Assembly (NCBI RefSeq): GCF_900115245.1
Contig: NZ_FOVT01000017.1
Span: forward strand, 1 to 46,258
Direction of reading: 5' to 3'
Length of the DNA stretch: 46,258 nucleotides
From: Mesorhizobium sp. NFR06
Lineage (GTDB): Bacteria; Pseudomonadota; Alphaproteobacteria; Rhizobiales; Rhizobiaceae
The notes beneath the pieces are model-generated. The model worked only from the letters and a program-made list of their open reading frames with translations. It made no database searches and was not told the origin of the DNA. The translations under genes were made by a program, and so were the position numbers. This document shows positions 27,734-38,566 of the stretch, one piece after another (positions within the stretch are counted from its first letter, which is position 1; each line of letters opens with the position of its first letter).

Positions 27734-27780
27734 ACGATCGGCTGCGCCGACGTTTGAACGATCGGCTGCGCCGACGTTTG
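27734..27780. repeat. Tandem pair of 23-nt repeats between convergent genes
   Basis: A 23-nt sequence beginning ACGATCGGCTGCGCCGACG occurs at 27734-27756 and again at 27758-27780, one base apart. Each copy contains TCGGC-TGC-GCCGA, a small hairpin. The pair fills the gap between the hydrolase stop and the moeA stop and may act as a bidirectional terminator. A local duplication is the simplest origin. Confidence 0.85.
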
Positions 27781-27781
27781 T

Positions 27782-28987
27782 TCAGCGCAGCATCAGCACC
27801 CTGCATTCGGCGCCGGCCTGCGCGGCCGGTGCAAAGGGTTCACGCACGATCAGCCCGTTGGCGTCGGCGAGCATCCGCAGCATCGAGGAGTCCTGGATGC
27901 CGAAGGGGGTGGCGACCAGCGCGCCGGCTTCCTCGCGCACGACGGCGCGCACATAATCCTGCCTGACGTCGTTGGCTTGCATCGGAGTGCCCAGCCGGGC
28001 CGTTCGCACGTCCTGCTTGTGGTCGCGGCCGCCGAGCCGCGCCAGCAGCGGCTTCAAGAACAATTGCGAGCAGACGAGGCTCGCCACCGGATTGCCGGGC
28101 AGGCCGATGCAGCGGACATCGCCAAGCCGGCCAAACATCAGCGGCTTGCCGGGCCGCATGGCGATCTTCCAGAAGTCGAGCTGCATGCCCTGGCTGGTGA
28201 GCACGTCGTGGATCAGGTCGTGATCGCCGACGGAGGCGCCGCCGAGCGTGACGATGACATCGGCGCGCGCTTCGACCGCTTTCCCGACCAGCGCGGCGAT
28301 CGCCTTGTGGCAGTCGGCGGCGATGCCGAGGTCGATCGCGCGCGCGCCAACCGACTGGGCGACGGCAGAGACGCCATAGGCATTGGAGGAAATGATCTGG
28401 TCGGGGCCGAGTTCACTTCCCGGCGGCAGCAGTTCGTCGCCAGTGGCGATGATGGCAACCAGCGGCCGACGCACCACATTGAGGCTCGGATGGTTGGCGG
28501 ACGCCGCCAGCGACAGTGCCGCCGGATCGAGCAGGCGGCCTTTTTGGAGCAGTACGTCGCCGCGCAAGAAGTCGAGACCCGCTCGGCGGATGTTACGTCC
28601 CGCGGCAGTCGGCTCGGTCACCTCGATCTGACCACCGCCAAGGTCGCGAACGTTTTCCTGGATAACGATGGTGTCTGCGCCTTCAGGCAGTGGCGCGCCT
28701 GTGAAGATGCGCACGGTCTCGCCCTTGCCGACAAGGCCGATGAAGCCGCGCCCGGCGGGCGCGATGCCGATCACGGAGAGCCGCGCCGGCACCGAGGCCA
28801 CGTCCGCAAAGCGTGCGGCATAGCCGTCCATGGCCGAAGCGTTGAACGGCGGCTGGGTGCGCAGCGCGACCACCGGTTCGGCCAGCACCCGGCCGGCCGC
28901 TTCGGCCAGCGGCACGCTTTCGCCCGGCAGCGCGGTCGCGCCGTCCAGCAGGCGCTCGAGCGCCTCGGCGACTGGGACCAGCGCCAT
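27782..28987 (-). CDS. moeA: Molybdopterin molybdenumtransferase
   Basis: MoeA inserts molybdate into adenylylated molybdopterin. The 401-residue product has the N-terminal VLAEPVVALRTQPPFNASAM with the conserved SAMDGYA. The MoaB/MogA-like domain carries ATGDELLPPG and LGGASVGDHDLI, and the C-terminal domain MRPGKPLMFG and GLPGNPVAS. It is the last gene of the operon ppiD-trpD-trpC-moaC-moeA, 2 nt after moaC. In related genomes lexA comes next; here the kynurenine block follows. Confidence 0.96.
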   Translation of the reverse strand: MALVPVAEALERLLDGATALPGESVPLAEAAGRVLAEPVVALRTQPPFNASAMDGYAARFADVASVPARLSVIGIAPAGRGFIGLVGKGETVRIFTGAPLPEGADTIVIQENVRDLGGGQIEVTEPTAAGRNIRRAGLDFLRGDVLLQKGRLLDPAALSLAASANHPSLNVVRRPLVAIIATGDELLPPGSELGPDQIISSNAYGVSAVAQSVGARAIDLGIAADCHKAIAALVGKAVEARADVIVTLGGASVGDHDLIHDVLTSQGMQLDFWKIAMRPGKPLMFGRLGDVRCIGLPGNPVASLVCSQLFLKPLLARLGGRDHKQDVRTARLGTPMQANDVRQDYVRAVVREEAGALVATPFGIQDSSMLRMLADANGLIVREPFAPAAQAGAECRVLMLR

Positions 28988-28989
28988 CG

Positions 28990-29469
28990 TTAAGAACCCG
29001 CCTTGTAGTCACCCGACTTGCCACCGGTCTTCTCGACCAGCCTGATGCCGGAGATAACCATGGCGCGGTCCGCTGCCTTGGCCATGTCGTAGATGGTGAG
29101 GCAGGCGACCGAGGCGGCGGTCAGGGCTTCCATCTCCACGCCCGTCTTGCCGGTGACGCGGGCGAGCGCCGTGACCTTAAGGCCAGGCAGCGTGTGGTCC
29201 GGCTCGATCTCGACGGCGACCTTGCTGAGAAGCAGCGGATGGCAAAGCGGGATCAGCTCGTGCGTCTTCTTCGCGGCCATGATGCCGGCGATGCGGGCAG
29301 TTCCCAATACGTCGCCTTTCTTGGCGTCGCCGGCGAGAATCATCTCCAGTGTTTCGGGCCGCATCGAGACGAAGCCTTCGGCGATTGCCGTGCGGGTCGT
29401 CTCGGCCTTGTCGCCGACATCGACCATGTTGGCTTCGCCCCTGGCGCCGAGATGGGTGAGGGCAGGCAT
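28990..29469 (-). CDS. moaC: Cyclic pyranopterin monophosphate synthase
   Basis: MoaC forms cyclic pyranopterin monophosphate, the first stable intermediate of molybdenum cofactor synthesis, from the MoaA product. The 159-residue protein has MVDVGDKAETTRTA at the N-terminus, the active-site block HELIPLCHPLLLSKV and the hexamer-interface motif KTGVEMEALTAASVACLTIY. The frame continues 43 codons upstream inside trpC without family sequence, so ATG at 29469, 2 nt after the trpC stop, is the start. The moeA start lies 2 nt after its stop. Confidence 0.97.
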   Translation of the reverse strand: MPALTHLGARGEANMVDVGDKAETTRTAIAEGFVSMRPETLEMILAGDAKKGDVLGTARIAGIMAAKKTHELIPLCHPLLLSKVAVEIEPDHTLPGLKVTALARVTGKTGVEMEALTAASVACLTIYDMAKAADRAMVISGIRLVEKTGGKSGDYKAGS

Positions 29470-29471
29470 GC

Positions 29472-30284
29472 TCAAACCGCCTCGGCTGGCGCCTTGCCCG
29501 TCAGCAGGAGCTCGGTGGCCGCGGCTACGTCCGCCTGCCGCATCAGGCTCTCGCCGACGAGGAAGGTGCCGATGCCGGTTTTCTGCATCCTGAGGCAATC
29601 GTCGTGGGTAAAGATGCCGCTTTCGCTGACCAGCAGGTAACCGCCCGGCACCATCGGCGCGAGCCGCTCAGAAGTCTCAAGGCTGGTCTCGAATGTCCGC
29701 AGATTGCGGTTGTTGATACCGATCAGCCGCGACGACAGCTTTAACGCGCGTTCCGTTTCGGCCTCGTCATGCACCTCGATCAGGGCGTCCATGCCGAGCT
29801 CGAAGGCGATAGCTTCCAATTCGCTCGCCAGGGCATCATCCGCGCTCGCCATAATGATCAGGATGGCGTCTGCGCCCCAGGCTCGTGCTTCGTAGACTTG
29901 GTAGGGGTCGAACAGGAAATCCTTGCGCAATGCGGGCAGGGACACTGCCTTGCGCGCGTTGGTGAGAAATTCCGGAGCACCATGGAAAGAGGGGGCGTCT
30001 GTAAGCACCGAAAGGCAAGCGGCGCCACCTTTCTGATAGGCCTGCGCCAATGACGGCGGATCGAAATCGGCTCGAATCAAACCCTTCGAAGGGCTCGCTT
30101 TTTTGATTTCGGCGATCAGGCCGAAGCTCCCCGCTCTGCGCTTTGCCTCAAGCGCCGCCAAAAAACCGCGCGTCGCATCGGCATCCTTCGCCCGCGCCTT
30201 GATCTCGGCTAGCGGTATTTTCGCCTTCGCCGCCGCGATCTCATCGCGCTTATAGGCTTCGATCTTGCGCAGGATATCCGACAA
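29472..30284 (-). CDS. trpC: Indole-3-glycerol phosphate synthase
   Basis: TrpC closes the indole ring in tryptophan synthesis. The 270-residue TIM barrel has the N-terminal SDILRKIEAYKRDEIAAAK. It also has AEIKKASPSKGLIR with the catalytic Lys, LRKDFLFDPYQVYEARAWGA, and the C-terminal phosphate site VSESGIFTHDDC. No ATG exists in the right place. A TTG at 30284, 4 nt after the trpD stop and preceded by GGATAAGG, gives the family start, so translation is probably coupled to trpD. This is an anabolic gene; the nearby kynurenine genes run the other way, towards anthranilate breakdown. Confidence 0.96.
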   Translation of the reverse strand: MSDILRKIEAYKRDEIAAAKAKIPLAEIKARAKDADATRGFLAALEAKRRAGSFGLIAEIKKASPSKGLIRADFDPPSLAQAYQKGGAACLSVLTDAPSFHGAPEFLTNARKAVSLPALRKDFLFDPYQVYEARAWGADAILIIMASADDALASELEAIAFELGMDALIEVHDEAETERALKLSSRLIGINNRNLRTFETSLETSERLAPMVPGGYLLVSESGIFTHDDCLRMQKTGIGTFLVGESLMRQADVAAATELLLTGKAPAEAV

Positions 30285-30288
30285 GGCC

Positions 30289-31299
30289 TTATCCGTTCGA
30301 AATCTCGACAAGCTTGTCCAGCACGCCAAGCGCGCGGCCGCTGTCGATCGCTTGCGCCGCCGCCGCGATACCATCGGCAAGTGTCGTCGCCTTGCCGGCC
30401 ACGACCAGCCCGGCGCCGGCATTCATCAGCACCGTGTCGCGGTAGGCGCCGGCGGCACCGCCCAGCATATCGCGGAGTTCCTTGGCGTTGTAGGCCGCGT
30501 CGCCGCCGCGCAGCTCTTCCTTGGCGTGCCGCTTCAATCCAACGGCTTCCGGCGTCAAGGTGAAGCTGCGGATTTCCCCGCCGACGAGCTCCGCAACCTG
30601 GGTCTCGCCCGTGGTGGTGATCTCGTCATAGCCATCGCCATGGACGACCCAGGCATGGTCGGCGCCCAGCGCCTTCAGCGTCTCGGCCACCGGCATGATC
30701 CACTCCGGCAGGAAGACACCGACCATCTGGCGGCTGACGCCGGCGGGGTTGGACAATGGTCCGAGCAGGTTGAAGATGGTGCGCGTGCCGAGCTCGACGC
30801 GGGTCGGCCCGACATGCTTCATCGCCGGATGATGCGCCGGCGCGAACATGAAGCCGACGCCGGCCTCATGGATGCAGCGGCCGATCGTTTCCGGCGAGAT
30901 GTCGATCCTGACGCCGAGCGCCGTCAGCACGTCGGCCGAGCCGGTCAGCGAGGACAGGCCGCGATTGCCGTGCTTGGCGACCGGCACGCCGGCGGCGGCG
31001 ATGACGAAGGCCGAAGCGGTCGAGATGTTGACCGAATGCGAATTGTCGCCGCCGGTGCCGACGATGTCGATGGCACCCTGCGGCGCCTCGACGCGCAGCA
31101 TCTTGGCGCGCATCGTGGCGACCGCGCCGGATATCTCGCCCACCGTCTCGCCGCGCACGCGCAGCGCCATCAGGAAGCCGCCGATCTGGCCGGGCGTCGC
31201 GTCGCCCGACATGATAATGTCGAAGGCCTCGCGCGCTTCCTCGAAGGAAAGCGCAGTGCCGGTGGCAACCTTGGCTATATGTGTCTTGAGCGCGCTCAT
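30289..31299 (-). CDS. trpD: Anthranilate phosphoribosyltransferase
   Basis: TrpD joins anthranilate to phosphoribosyl pyrophosphate in tryptophan synthesis. The 336-residue product has the N-terminal helical domain (LSFEEAREAFDIIMSGDATP). The PRPP site is IVGTGGDNSHSVNISTA near residues 80-96, followed by KHGNRGLSS, and the anthranilate region NLLGPLSNPAG is near residue 180. The start ATG overlaps the ppiD stop (ATGA), so translation is coupled. The trpE and trpG genes, which make anthranilate, are not in the window. Confidence 0.97.
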   Translation of the reverse strand: MSALKTHIAKVATGTALSFEEAREAFDIIMSGDATPGQIGGFLMALRVRGETVGEISGAVATMRAKMLRVEAPQGAIDIVGTGGDNSHSVNISTASAFVIAAAGVPVAKHGNRGLSSLTGSADVLTALGVRIDISPETIGRCIHEAGVGFMFAPAHHPAMKHVGPTRVELGTRTIFNLLGPLSNPAGVSRQMVGVFLPEWIMPVAETLKALGADHAWVVHGDGYDEITTTGETQVAELVGGEIRSFTLTPEAVGLKRHAKEELRGGDAAYNAKELRDMLGGAAGAYRDTVLMNAGAGLVVAGKATTLADGIAAAAQAIDSGRALGVLDKLVEISNG

Positions 31300-33191
31300 C
31301 GTGCCTGTGCTTGCGAAACGGCGTTCGGATCGATGCGAACGTCATATTGCGACTGCAACTGCGCCACCAGCTGGTCGAGCAAGTCGTCGGACATGCCGGC
31401 GCCGAAGGATTTCTGCGCATCGTCCGGCACCGCGCTGCCGTCGGCGCCCGCCGGCTCGAAAACCTCGGCGACCTTGAACAGGATCTGGCCGTCGCCGGTG
31501 GGCGAGGGGATCAAGCCGGTGCCGCCTTCGCCGACGCCGAACATCGCCGCGGCGCCTTCCTTGCCGAAATCGGCATCGTCAGCCTCGCGCTTCAGGCCGC
31601 GCTTGGTCTGCTTCTCGAGCTTGAGCTCGCCGGCGATGACGTCGAGCGTGGTGCCGGCCTTGAGGCGCTTCTCCAGCTCCTGAGCCTTCGCGTCGAGCCG
31701 CTTGTCGGTCTCGGCCTCCGTCCAGTCGGCAACGACCTTCTTGCGCACTTCATCCAGCGTGCGGTCGCGCGCCGGCGTGACCGACTGCACCTCGTAGAAG
31801 ACAAAGCCATTGTCCGTGGTGGTCAGGCCTTCGTTCTCGGTATTGGGCTCGGCCGCGAACACCGACTTGATGAGTTCGGCCGATTCCGGCAGGTCGTTGA
31901 CGATCGTGCCGTCCGAGCGCTGGCCGGTGCGGTCGATGGCGTCGATGGTGACGACCTTGAGCTTCAGCTTGTCGGCAGCCTGGGCGAGCGAGGCGCCCGA
32001 GGCGCGGGTGTCTTCATAGCTGTCATGCACGTCGAGCAGGATGCGGCTCGCTTCGCCCAGCGCCAGATCCTTGCGGATCTGACCGGACACTTCCGAAAGC
32101 GGTTTCACGACCTGCGGCTTGATCTCGGTAACGCGCAAGAGCACGGGACCGAAGGCGCCCTGGACGACCGGGCTCACCTCGTTGGCATTGAGCGAGAAGG
32201 CCGCGTCGGCCACCGCCTTGTCGGCGATCTTGTCCTTGGCCAGCGTGCCGAGCAGCGTGTCGGCCTGCGTCTTGCCTTCAGCGGTGACGAGCTTGTCGAA
32301 AGTGGCGCCTGCCTTCAGCGAATCGTAGGCGGCCTTGGCCGCGTCCGGCGTCTTGAACACCAGCTGCTCGATGGTGCGCATCTCGGGCGTGGTGTAGCGC
32401 GCGATATTCTTGTTGTAGTCGTCGCTGATCTGCTGGTCGGTCACCGAGGACGGATCCATGATGTCCTGCGGCTCCAGCCGGACATAGGAGAACTTGCGGT
32501 ATTCCGGCGCCGCGTAGCTCTTCTTGTTGGCGTCGAAATAGGCGTTGAGGGCGCTGTCGGACGGGACCTCGACCGGCTGCACCAGTGTCTTGGGCAGCAC
32601 GAGATAGTCGATCGTGCGATCCTCGCCGCGATAGAGCGCGACCGCCTTCAGGAAGGTCTGGGGCACCTTGAGCCCGTCGGAGATCGCCTCGACGATCTGC
32701 TGGCGCACTGCCACCTGCGATCGGTTCTTGAGATAGTCCTCGGGCCGCATGCCGAGCTGGCGCAGGAGATACTCGAAGGTCCGGCGATCGAACTGGCCGC
32801 CGGGGCCCTTGAAGGCCGGATCCTCGCGCGTCAGTTCGGCCAGGCGATCCTTGGAAAGGCCGAGCCCGAGCTTGCGCGCCTGTTCGTCGAGCACGGCGCC
32901 CGACACGAGCTGCGACAGCACCTGGTTGTCGACACCGAGCAGCTTGGCCTGCTCCTGGGTGACGCGCTGGCCGTATTGCTGCGACAGAAGGCTGAGCTGG
33001 CGATCATAGGCGAGGCGGTACTCGTTGATCGAGACCTCCGTGCCGCCGGCGGTGATCACCGGATGATGGCCACCCAAAACACCGCCCACCATGCGCGTGG
33101 TGGCACCCCAGGCGAGGAAGCTCACCACCAGCAAGGACAGCAACGCCTTCGCGACCCAGGTACCCGCCGCGCTTCTCAATATACCAAGCAT
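31296..33191 (-). CDS. ppiD: SurA/PpiD-type periplasmic peptidyl-prolyl isomerase
   Basis: The 631-residue product is anchored by one N-terminal membrane helix (about residues 12-32, WVAKALLSLLVVSFLAWGAT) and faces the periplasm. It has the SurA-N-like chaperone region (INEYRLAYDRQLSLLSQQYG, then LVSGAVLDEQARKLGLG) and a parvulin-like segment in the middle (YTTPEMRTIEQLVFKT, then ATFDKLVTAEGKTQADTLLG). The parvulin catalytic residues are only partly matched, so activity as a foldase rather than as an isomerase is possible. It helps outer-membrane and secreted proteins leave the translocon. It is first in the operon with trpD (4-nt overlap), trpC, moaC and moeA, and is divergent from tpiA. Confidence 0.9.
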   Translation of the reverse strand: MLGILRSAAGTWVAKALLSLLVVSFLAWGATTRMVGGVLGGHHPVITAGGTEVSINEYRLAYDRQLSLLSQQYGQRVTQEQAKLLGVDNQVLSQLVSGAVLDEQARKLGLGLSKDRLAELTREDPAFKGPGGQFDRRTFEYLLRQLGMRPEDYLKNRSQVAVRQQIVEAISDGLKVPQTFLKAVALYRGEDRTIDYLVLPKTLVQPVEVPSDSALNAYFDANKKSYAAPEYRKFSYVRLEPQDIMDPSSVTDQQISDDYNKNIARYTTPEMRTIEQLVFKTPDAAKAAYDSLKAGATFDKLVTAEGKTQADTLLGTLAKDKIADKAVADAAFSLNANEVSPVVQGAFGPVLLRVTEIKPQVVKPLSEVSGQIRKDLALGEASRILLDVHDSYEDTRASGASLAQAADKLKLKVVTIDAIDRTGQRSDGTIVNDLPESAELIKSVFAAEPNTENEGLTTTDNGFVFYEVQSVTPARDRTLDEVRKKVVADWTEAETDKRLDAKAQELEKRLKAGTTLDVIAGELKLEKQTKRGLKREADDADFGKEGAAAMFGVGEGGTGLIPSPTGDGQILFKVAEVFEPAGADGSAVPDDAQKSFGAGMSDDLLDQLVAQLQSQYDVRIDPNAVSQAQAR

Positions 33192-33334
33192 GCATACTTC
33201 CGATTTTTGCGCATTTTCGCGTGCGCCGAGTCTGAAACAAGCGCAATAGCGCCCTTCCGGTCCACTGTCGATTGCTTTGTGACCTGATTTTGGTAGTGAG
33301 GGCGCTGCTTAATGTCGCTCGGAGAATGCGTCCC

Positions 33335-34102
33335 ATGACCCCTGGAATCCGCCCCCTTGTTGCCGGCAACTGGAAAATGAACGGCACCAGCGCCTCCCTC
33401 AATGAGCTGCGGTCGATCGGCAACGGGTTCATGAGCGGGCTCGATGCGGAGACCGAGGCGTTGGTGTGCGTGCCGGCGACTTTGCTCCAGCGCGCCGCCG
33501 AGATCCTGTCGCGGACGCCGGTGAAGGCAGGCGGCGAGGATTGCCATCCCAAGGAGAGCGGCGCCTTCACGGGCGAGATTTCGGCCGAGATGCTGAAGGA
33601 TGCCGGTGCAAGCCACGTCATTGTCGGCCATTCCGAGCGCCGCGAACTGTTTGGCGACGACGACGCGATGGTTCACGCCAAGGCATCGGCCGCCTGGCGG
33701 GCAGGGCTGGTGGCCATCATCTGCATCGGCGAGACGCGCGCCGAGCGGGAGGCGGGCGCCACGCTCGATGTCCTGTCGCGCCAGCTTGACGGTTCCGTGC
33801 CGGCGAGCGCCACCGCCGCCAACACCATAATCGCCTACGAGCCGGTCTGGGCCATCGGCACCGGCCTGACCCCGACCGCAGCCGACGTCGCTGACGCGCA
33901 TGCGCATATCCGTGGCAAACTGACCGCGCTGCTCGGCGATGCCGCGGCGAGGATGCGCATTCTTTATGGCGGCTCGGTCAAGCCTTCCAACGCGGTGGAA
34001 CTGCTCGGCGTCCAGAATGTCGACGGCGCGCTGGTCGGCGGCGCCAGCCTGAAGGCGGCCGACTTCCTGGCCATCGCCGAGGCCTACATGAACATCTCAT
34101 AG
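33335..34102 (+). CDS. tpiA: Triosephosphate isomerase
   Basis: TpiA interconverts dihydroxyacetone phosphate and glyceraldehyde 3-phosphate. The 255-residue barrel shows the active-site Lys in NWKMNG (residue 14), H99 in VGHSERRELFG and E169 in IIAYEPVWAIGTG. The phosphate loop LYGGSVKPSN is near the C-terminus. The frame opens 21 codons earlier, but ATG at 33335, with GGAGA 10 nt upstream, starts at the family N-terminus. It is divergent from ppiD (143 nt), and secG follows after 147 nt. Confidence 0.98.
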   Translation: MTPGIRPLVAGNWKMNGTSASLNELRSIGNGFMSGLDAETEALVCVPATLLQRAAEILSRTPVKAGGEDCHPKESGAFTGEISAEMLKDAGASHVIVGHSERRELFGDDDAMVHAKASAAWRAGLVAIICIGETRAEREAGATLDVLSRQLDGSVPASATAANTIIAYEPVWAIGTGLTPTAADVADAHAHIRGKLTALLGDAAARMRILYGGSVKPSNAVELLGVQNVDGALVGGASLKAADFLAIAEAYMNIS

Positions 34103-34127
34103 GCTCGCGCGGTATAAATCGTTGTAA

Positions 34128-34177
34128 TGGCGGCATTGCTTCCCATATTCCCGGCCACGGGCTTGGAAATGCCGCCA
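34128..34177 (+). terminator. Inverted repeat between tpiA and secG
   Basis: TGGCGGCATT (34128-34137) and AATGCCGCCA (34168-34177) form a perfect 10-bp stem around a 30-nt loop. AAGCATTG follows without a U-run. It may be a weak terminator or an operator-like element; it does not fit a clean intrinsic terminator. Confidence 0.45.
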
Positions 34178-34249
34178 AAGCATTGTAAGGAGCCGCCTCC
34201 AAAACACCGGTCGTATGCGCGGTCGCGCAAGACCTCGCCAGGATAAATT

Positions 34250-34738
34250 ATGGAAACCGTACTGATCGTCATCCACCTCATGGTCGTACTCGCCCTTGTC
34301 GGCGTGGTGCTGCTGCAGCGCTCCGAAGGCGGCGGCCTGGGCATCGGCGGCGGTTCCGGCTTCATGACGGCGCGGGGTGCCGCCAACGCGCTGACCCGCG
34401 CCACCGCAATCCTGGCGGCGGCCTTCTTCGTGACCTCGCTGGCGCTGTCGATCATTGCCCGCTACGGCGAGAAGCCGATCGACATTCTCGACCGGCCGGC
34501 CACGTCGAGCCCGGGCAAGGGCGTGCTCAACCAGCTGCCGGGTTCCAATGGTCCGGTGGGCAGCTCGCAGCCCGCGGCTCCGGCCGGCGGCACGACCACC
34601 ACCACCACGCCGCTTGCCAATGGCACCGCCGCTCCGGCTGCGCCTGCCCCGGCAGCTCCGGCGCCGGCGAATCCGACCACGCCGCCGGCAGCCAACGGCG
34701 TCATCTTGCCGGTCACTCCGCAGGTTCCGAACCAGTAG
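34250..34738 (+). CDS. secG: Preprotein translocase subunit SecG
   Basis: SecG is the small third subunit of the SecYEG channel. The 162-residue product starts METVLIVIHLMVVLALVGVV, a first membrane helix, followed by the conserved LLQRSEGGGLGIGGGSGFM. A second helix lies near residues 45-64. The last 90 residues are a low-complexity Pro/Ala/Thr-rich tail (GGTTTTTTPLANGTAAPAAP), which is long compared with the 110-residue SecG of E. coli but common in rhizobia. The start is the first ATG after AGGATAAATT. It lies 147 nt after tpiA. Confidence 0.95.
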   Translation: METVLIVIHLMVVLALVGVVLLQRSEGGGLGIGGGSGFMTARGAANALTRATAILAAAFFVTSLALSIIARYGEKPIDILDRPATSSPGKGVLNQLPGSNGPVGSSQPAAPAGGTTTTTTPLANGTAAPAAPAPAAPAPANPTTPPAANGVILPVTPQVPNQ

Positions 34739-34837
34739 CTGGCCAAGCACCGGCAGTGATCTGTTGTTCTTTGAACACAGTCGCGGCAAATGCGCGCCCG
34801 ATCACGAAGATTCAACCGGGCGTAGCGCCTGCCTCAG

Positions 34838-34867
34838 CTTGAGGCGATGACGGCTAATCGACTATAG
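34838..34867 (+). promoter_or_regulatory. Probable promoter of the L,D-transpeptidase gene
   Basis: TTGAGG (34839-34844, with a C before it) and CTATAG (34862-34867) are 17 nt apart and resemble the rhizobial CTTGAC-N17-CTATAT promoter. The gene starts 83 nt after the -10 box. Confidence 0.5.
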
Positions 34868-34950
34868 ATTGCGCGCGGCACTTATCGGCGTCCTTGGGGG
34901 GCGCCGGGCGACGCCGTGGGCAACTTGCTTTGAACAATCGGATCTTCGCC

Positions 34951-36075
34951 ATGCAGCTTCGCAGCTTCATCCTCTTGGGATTCTGTGCCGTCCTCGGCAT
35001 GGGTTCCGCGGCCATTGCCGGACCGGCAAACATGGTCTCTTCTCCGTCGGTCGAGAAGACCAACGCAATTCCCGTCGCCGCCAAGAGCGACGCATCGCAG
35101 CTGAAGCTTCTCAAGAAGAAGAAAAACCCGACCTCGGACGATCTCGCGCAGATCAGCAAGCTCGAGGCCAAGATCGCGGCCGACAAGGAAGCCGCCAAGG
35201 AAAAGGCGCTCGAGGCTCGCAAGGTGGCGATGCGCGAGGCGGCCAAGGCCAAGGCGGATGCCTCGCGCCAGGAGTGGCTCGCCAAAAAGAGCAGCGGGGC
35301 GGCCGGCTCGACTGAAGTCGCGGACAACAAGCCGGCCAAGAAGATGGTCAACCTGATCGAGCCGCTGACACCGATCGCTCCGATCGAGACCGCGGAGCCG
35401 ATCCCCGCCGAAGTTATGAGCATAGCGGCAACGGGCAATAACGGCGAATTGCGCAGCGAACACCCCGGCCAAAAGCAGACGAGCACCGGCGGGCTGTTTG
35501 CGGGCCTGTTCGGCGGCGCTCAGTCGGCGACTTCGATCAACTACCTGCCGGAAACCCGCGCGCTCGATTCGGCGCTCGCCAAGAAGGACGCCAGGCGGCC
35601 CTTCAAGGTGAAGCCGGAATTCGTGCCGCAGGACGTTTCCTTCTCGGGCTACGAGCCTGGCACCATCGTCATCGATACCAGCGCGCGCCGCCTCTATCTC
35701 GTCGAGAGCTATTCGACGGCGCGCCGCTATGCCATCGCGGTCGGCCGCGAAGGCCTGCAGTTCAAGGGCACGGTGGCTGTCGGCGACAAGCAAGAATGGC
35801 CGCGCTGGATCCCGACGCTGGACATGCAAAAGCGCGAGCCCAAGCACTACGGCCAGTACAAGGACGGCATGCCCGGCGGCGGCGAAAATCCGCTCGGCGC
35901 GCGCGCCATCTACCTCTATGACGGCAAGAAGGATACGCATCTGCGCATCCACGGCACCATCGCGCCGCAGTCGATCGGCACCAGCGCTTCAAATGGCTGC
36001 TTCCGGATGATCAACGAGCACGTCATGGACCTCTACAGCCGCGTCAGGATCGGCACCAAGGTAGTCATCATCTAG
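34951..36075 (+). CDS. Exported L,D-transpeptidase (YkuD domain)
   Basis: L,D-transpeptidases form 3-3 cross-links in peptidoglycan or attach outer-membrane proteins to it. The 374-residue product has a signal peptide (LRSFILLGFCAVLGMGSAAIA) and a Lys/Ala-rich charged segment at about 45-110, probably a coiled coil. The YkuD catalytic domain follows at about 220-370. Its active site reads HGT at H334, then SNGCFRM with the nucleophile C350, complete. The frame opens 19 codons earlier, but ATG at 34951 starts directly at the signal peptide. A strong terminator follows. Its exact acceptor (peptidoglycan or lipoprotein) cannot be told. Confidence 0.93.
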   Translation: MQLRSFILLGFCAVLGMGSAAIAGPANMVSSPSVEKTNAIPVAAKSDASQLKLLKKKKNPTSDDLAQISKLEAKIAADKEAAKEKALEARKVAMREAAKAKADASRQEWLAKKSSGAAGSTEVADNKPAKKMVNLIEPLTPIAPIETAEPIPAEVMSIAATGNNGELRSEHPGQKQTSTGGLFAGLFGGAQSATSINYLPETRALDSALAKKDARRPFKVKPEFVPQDVSFSGYEPGTIVIDTSARRLYLVESYSTARRYAIAVGREGLQFKGTVAVGDKQEWPRWIPTLDMQKREPKHYGQYKDGMPGGGENPLGARAIYLYDGKKDTHLRIHGTIAPQSIGTSASNGCFRMINEHVMDLYSRVRIGTKVVII

Positions 36076-36139
36076 CGGCCGGGTCGTAACCTCCAACGAC
36101 CCAGAACGTCAGCATCTGACGCTTGCCATCAAACTGCCG

Positions 36140-36169
36140 AAGGGCCGGCACCGCCGGCCCTTTCGTTTT
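36140..36169 (+). terminator. Intrinsic terminator after the L,D-transpeptidase
   Basis: AAGGGCCGGC (36140-36149) and GCCGGCCCTT (36153-36162) form a 10-bp stem with a 3-nt loop, followed by TCGTTTT. This is the clearest intrinsic terminator in the window. Confidence 0.9.
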
Positions 36170-36276
36170 GAATGCACCAAAGCCCCTCCACGGGCACCGG
36201 CGCCATTTGGGAAAAAGCCTTCGCGGCGGTTTTTTCTCTGGCGGAATCAATCAGGCCGCGTTAAGCGATGACTCCC

Positions 36277-37905
<1,629 letters not shown>

Positions 37906-37927
37906 GCTATCGGCTGGCGGACAGCCG

Positions 37928-38561
<634 letters not shown>

Positions 38562-38566
38562 TCGTT

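Noticed and set aside
29470..29598. 43-codon upstream extension of MoaC
   Set aside because: It overlaps trpC and encodes Arg-rich sequence with no family match; the ATG 2 nt after the trpC stop is better.
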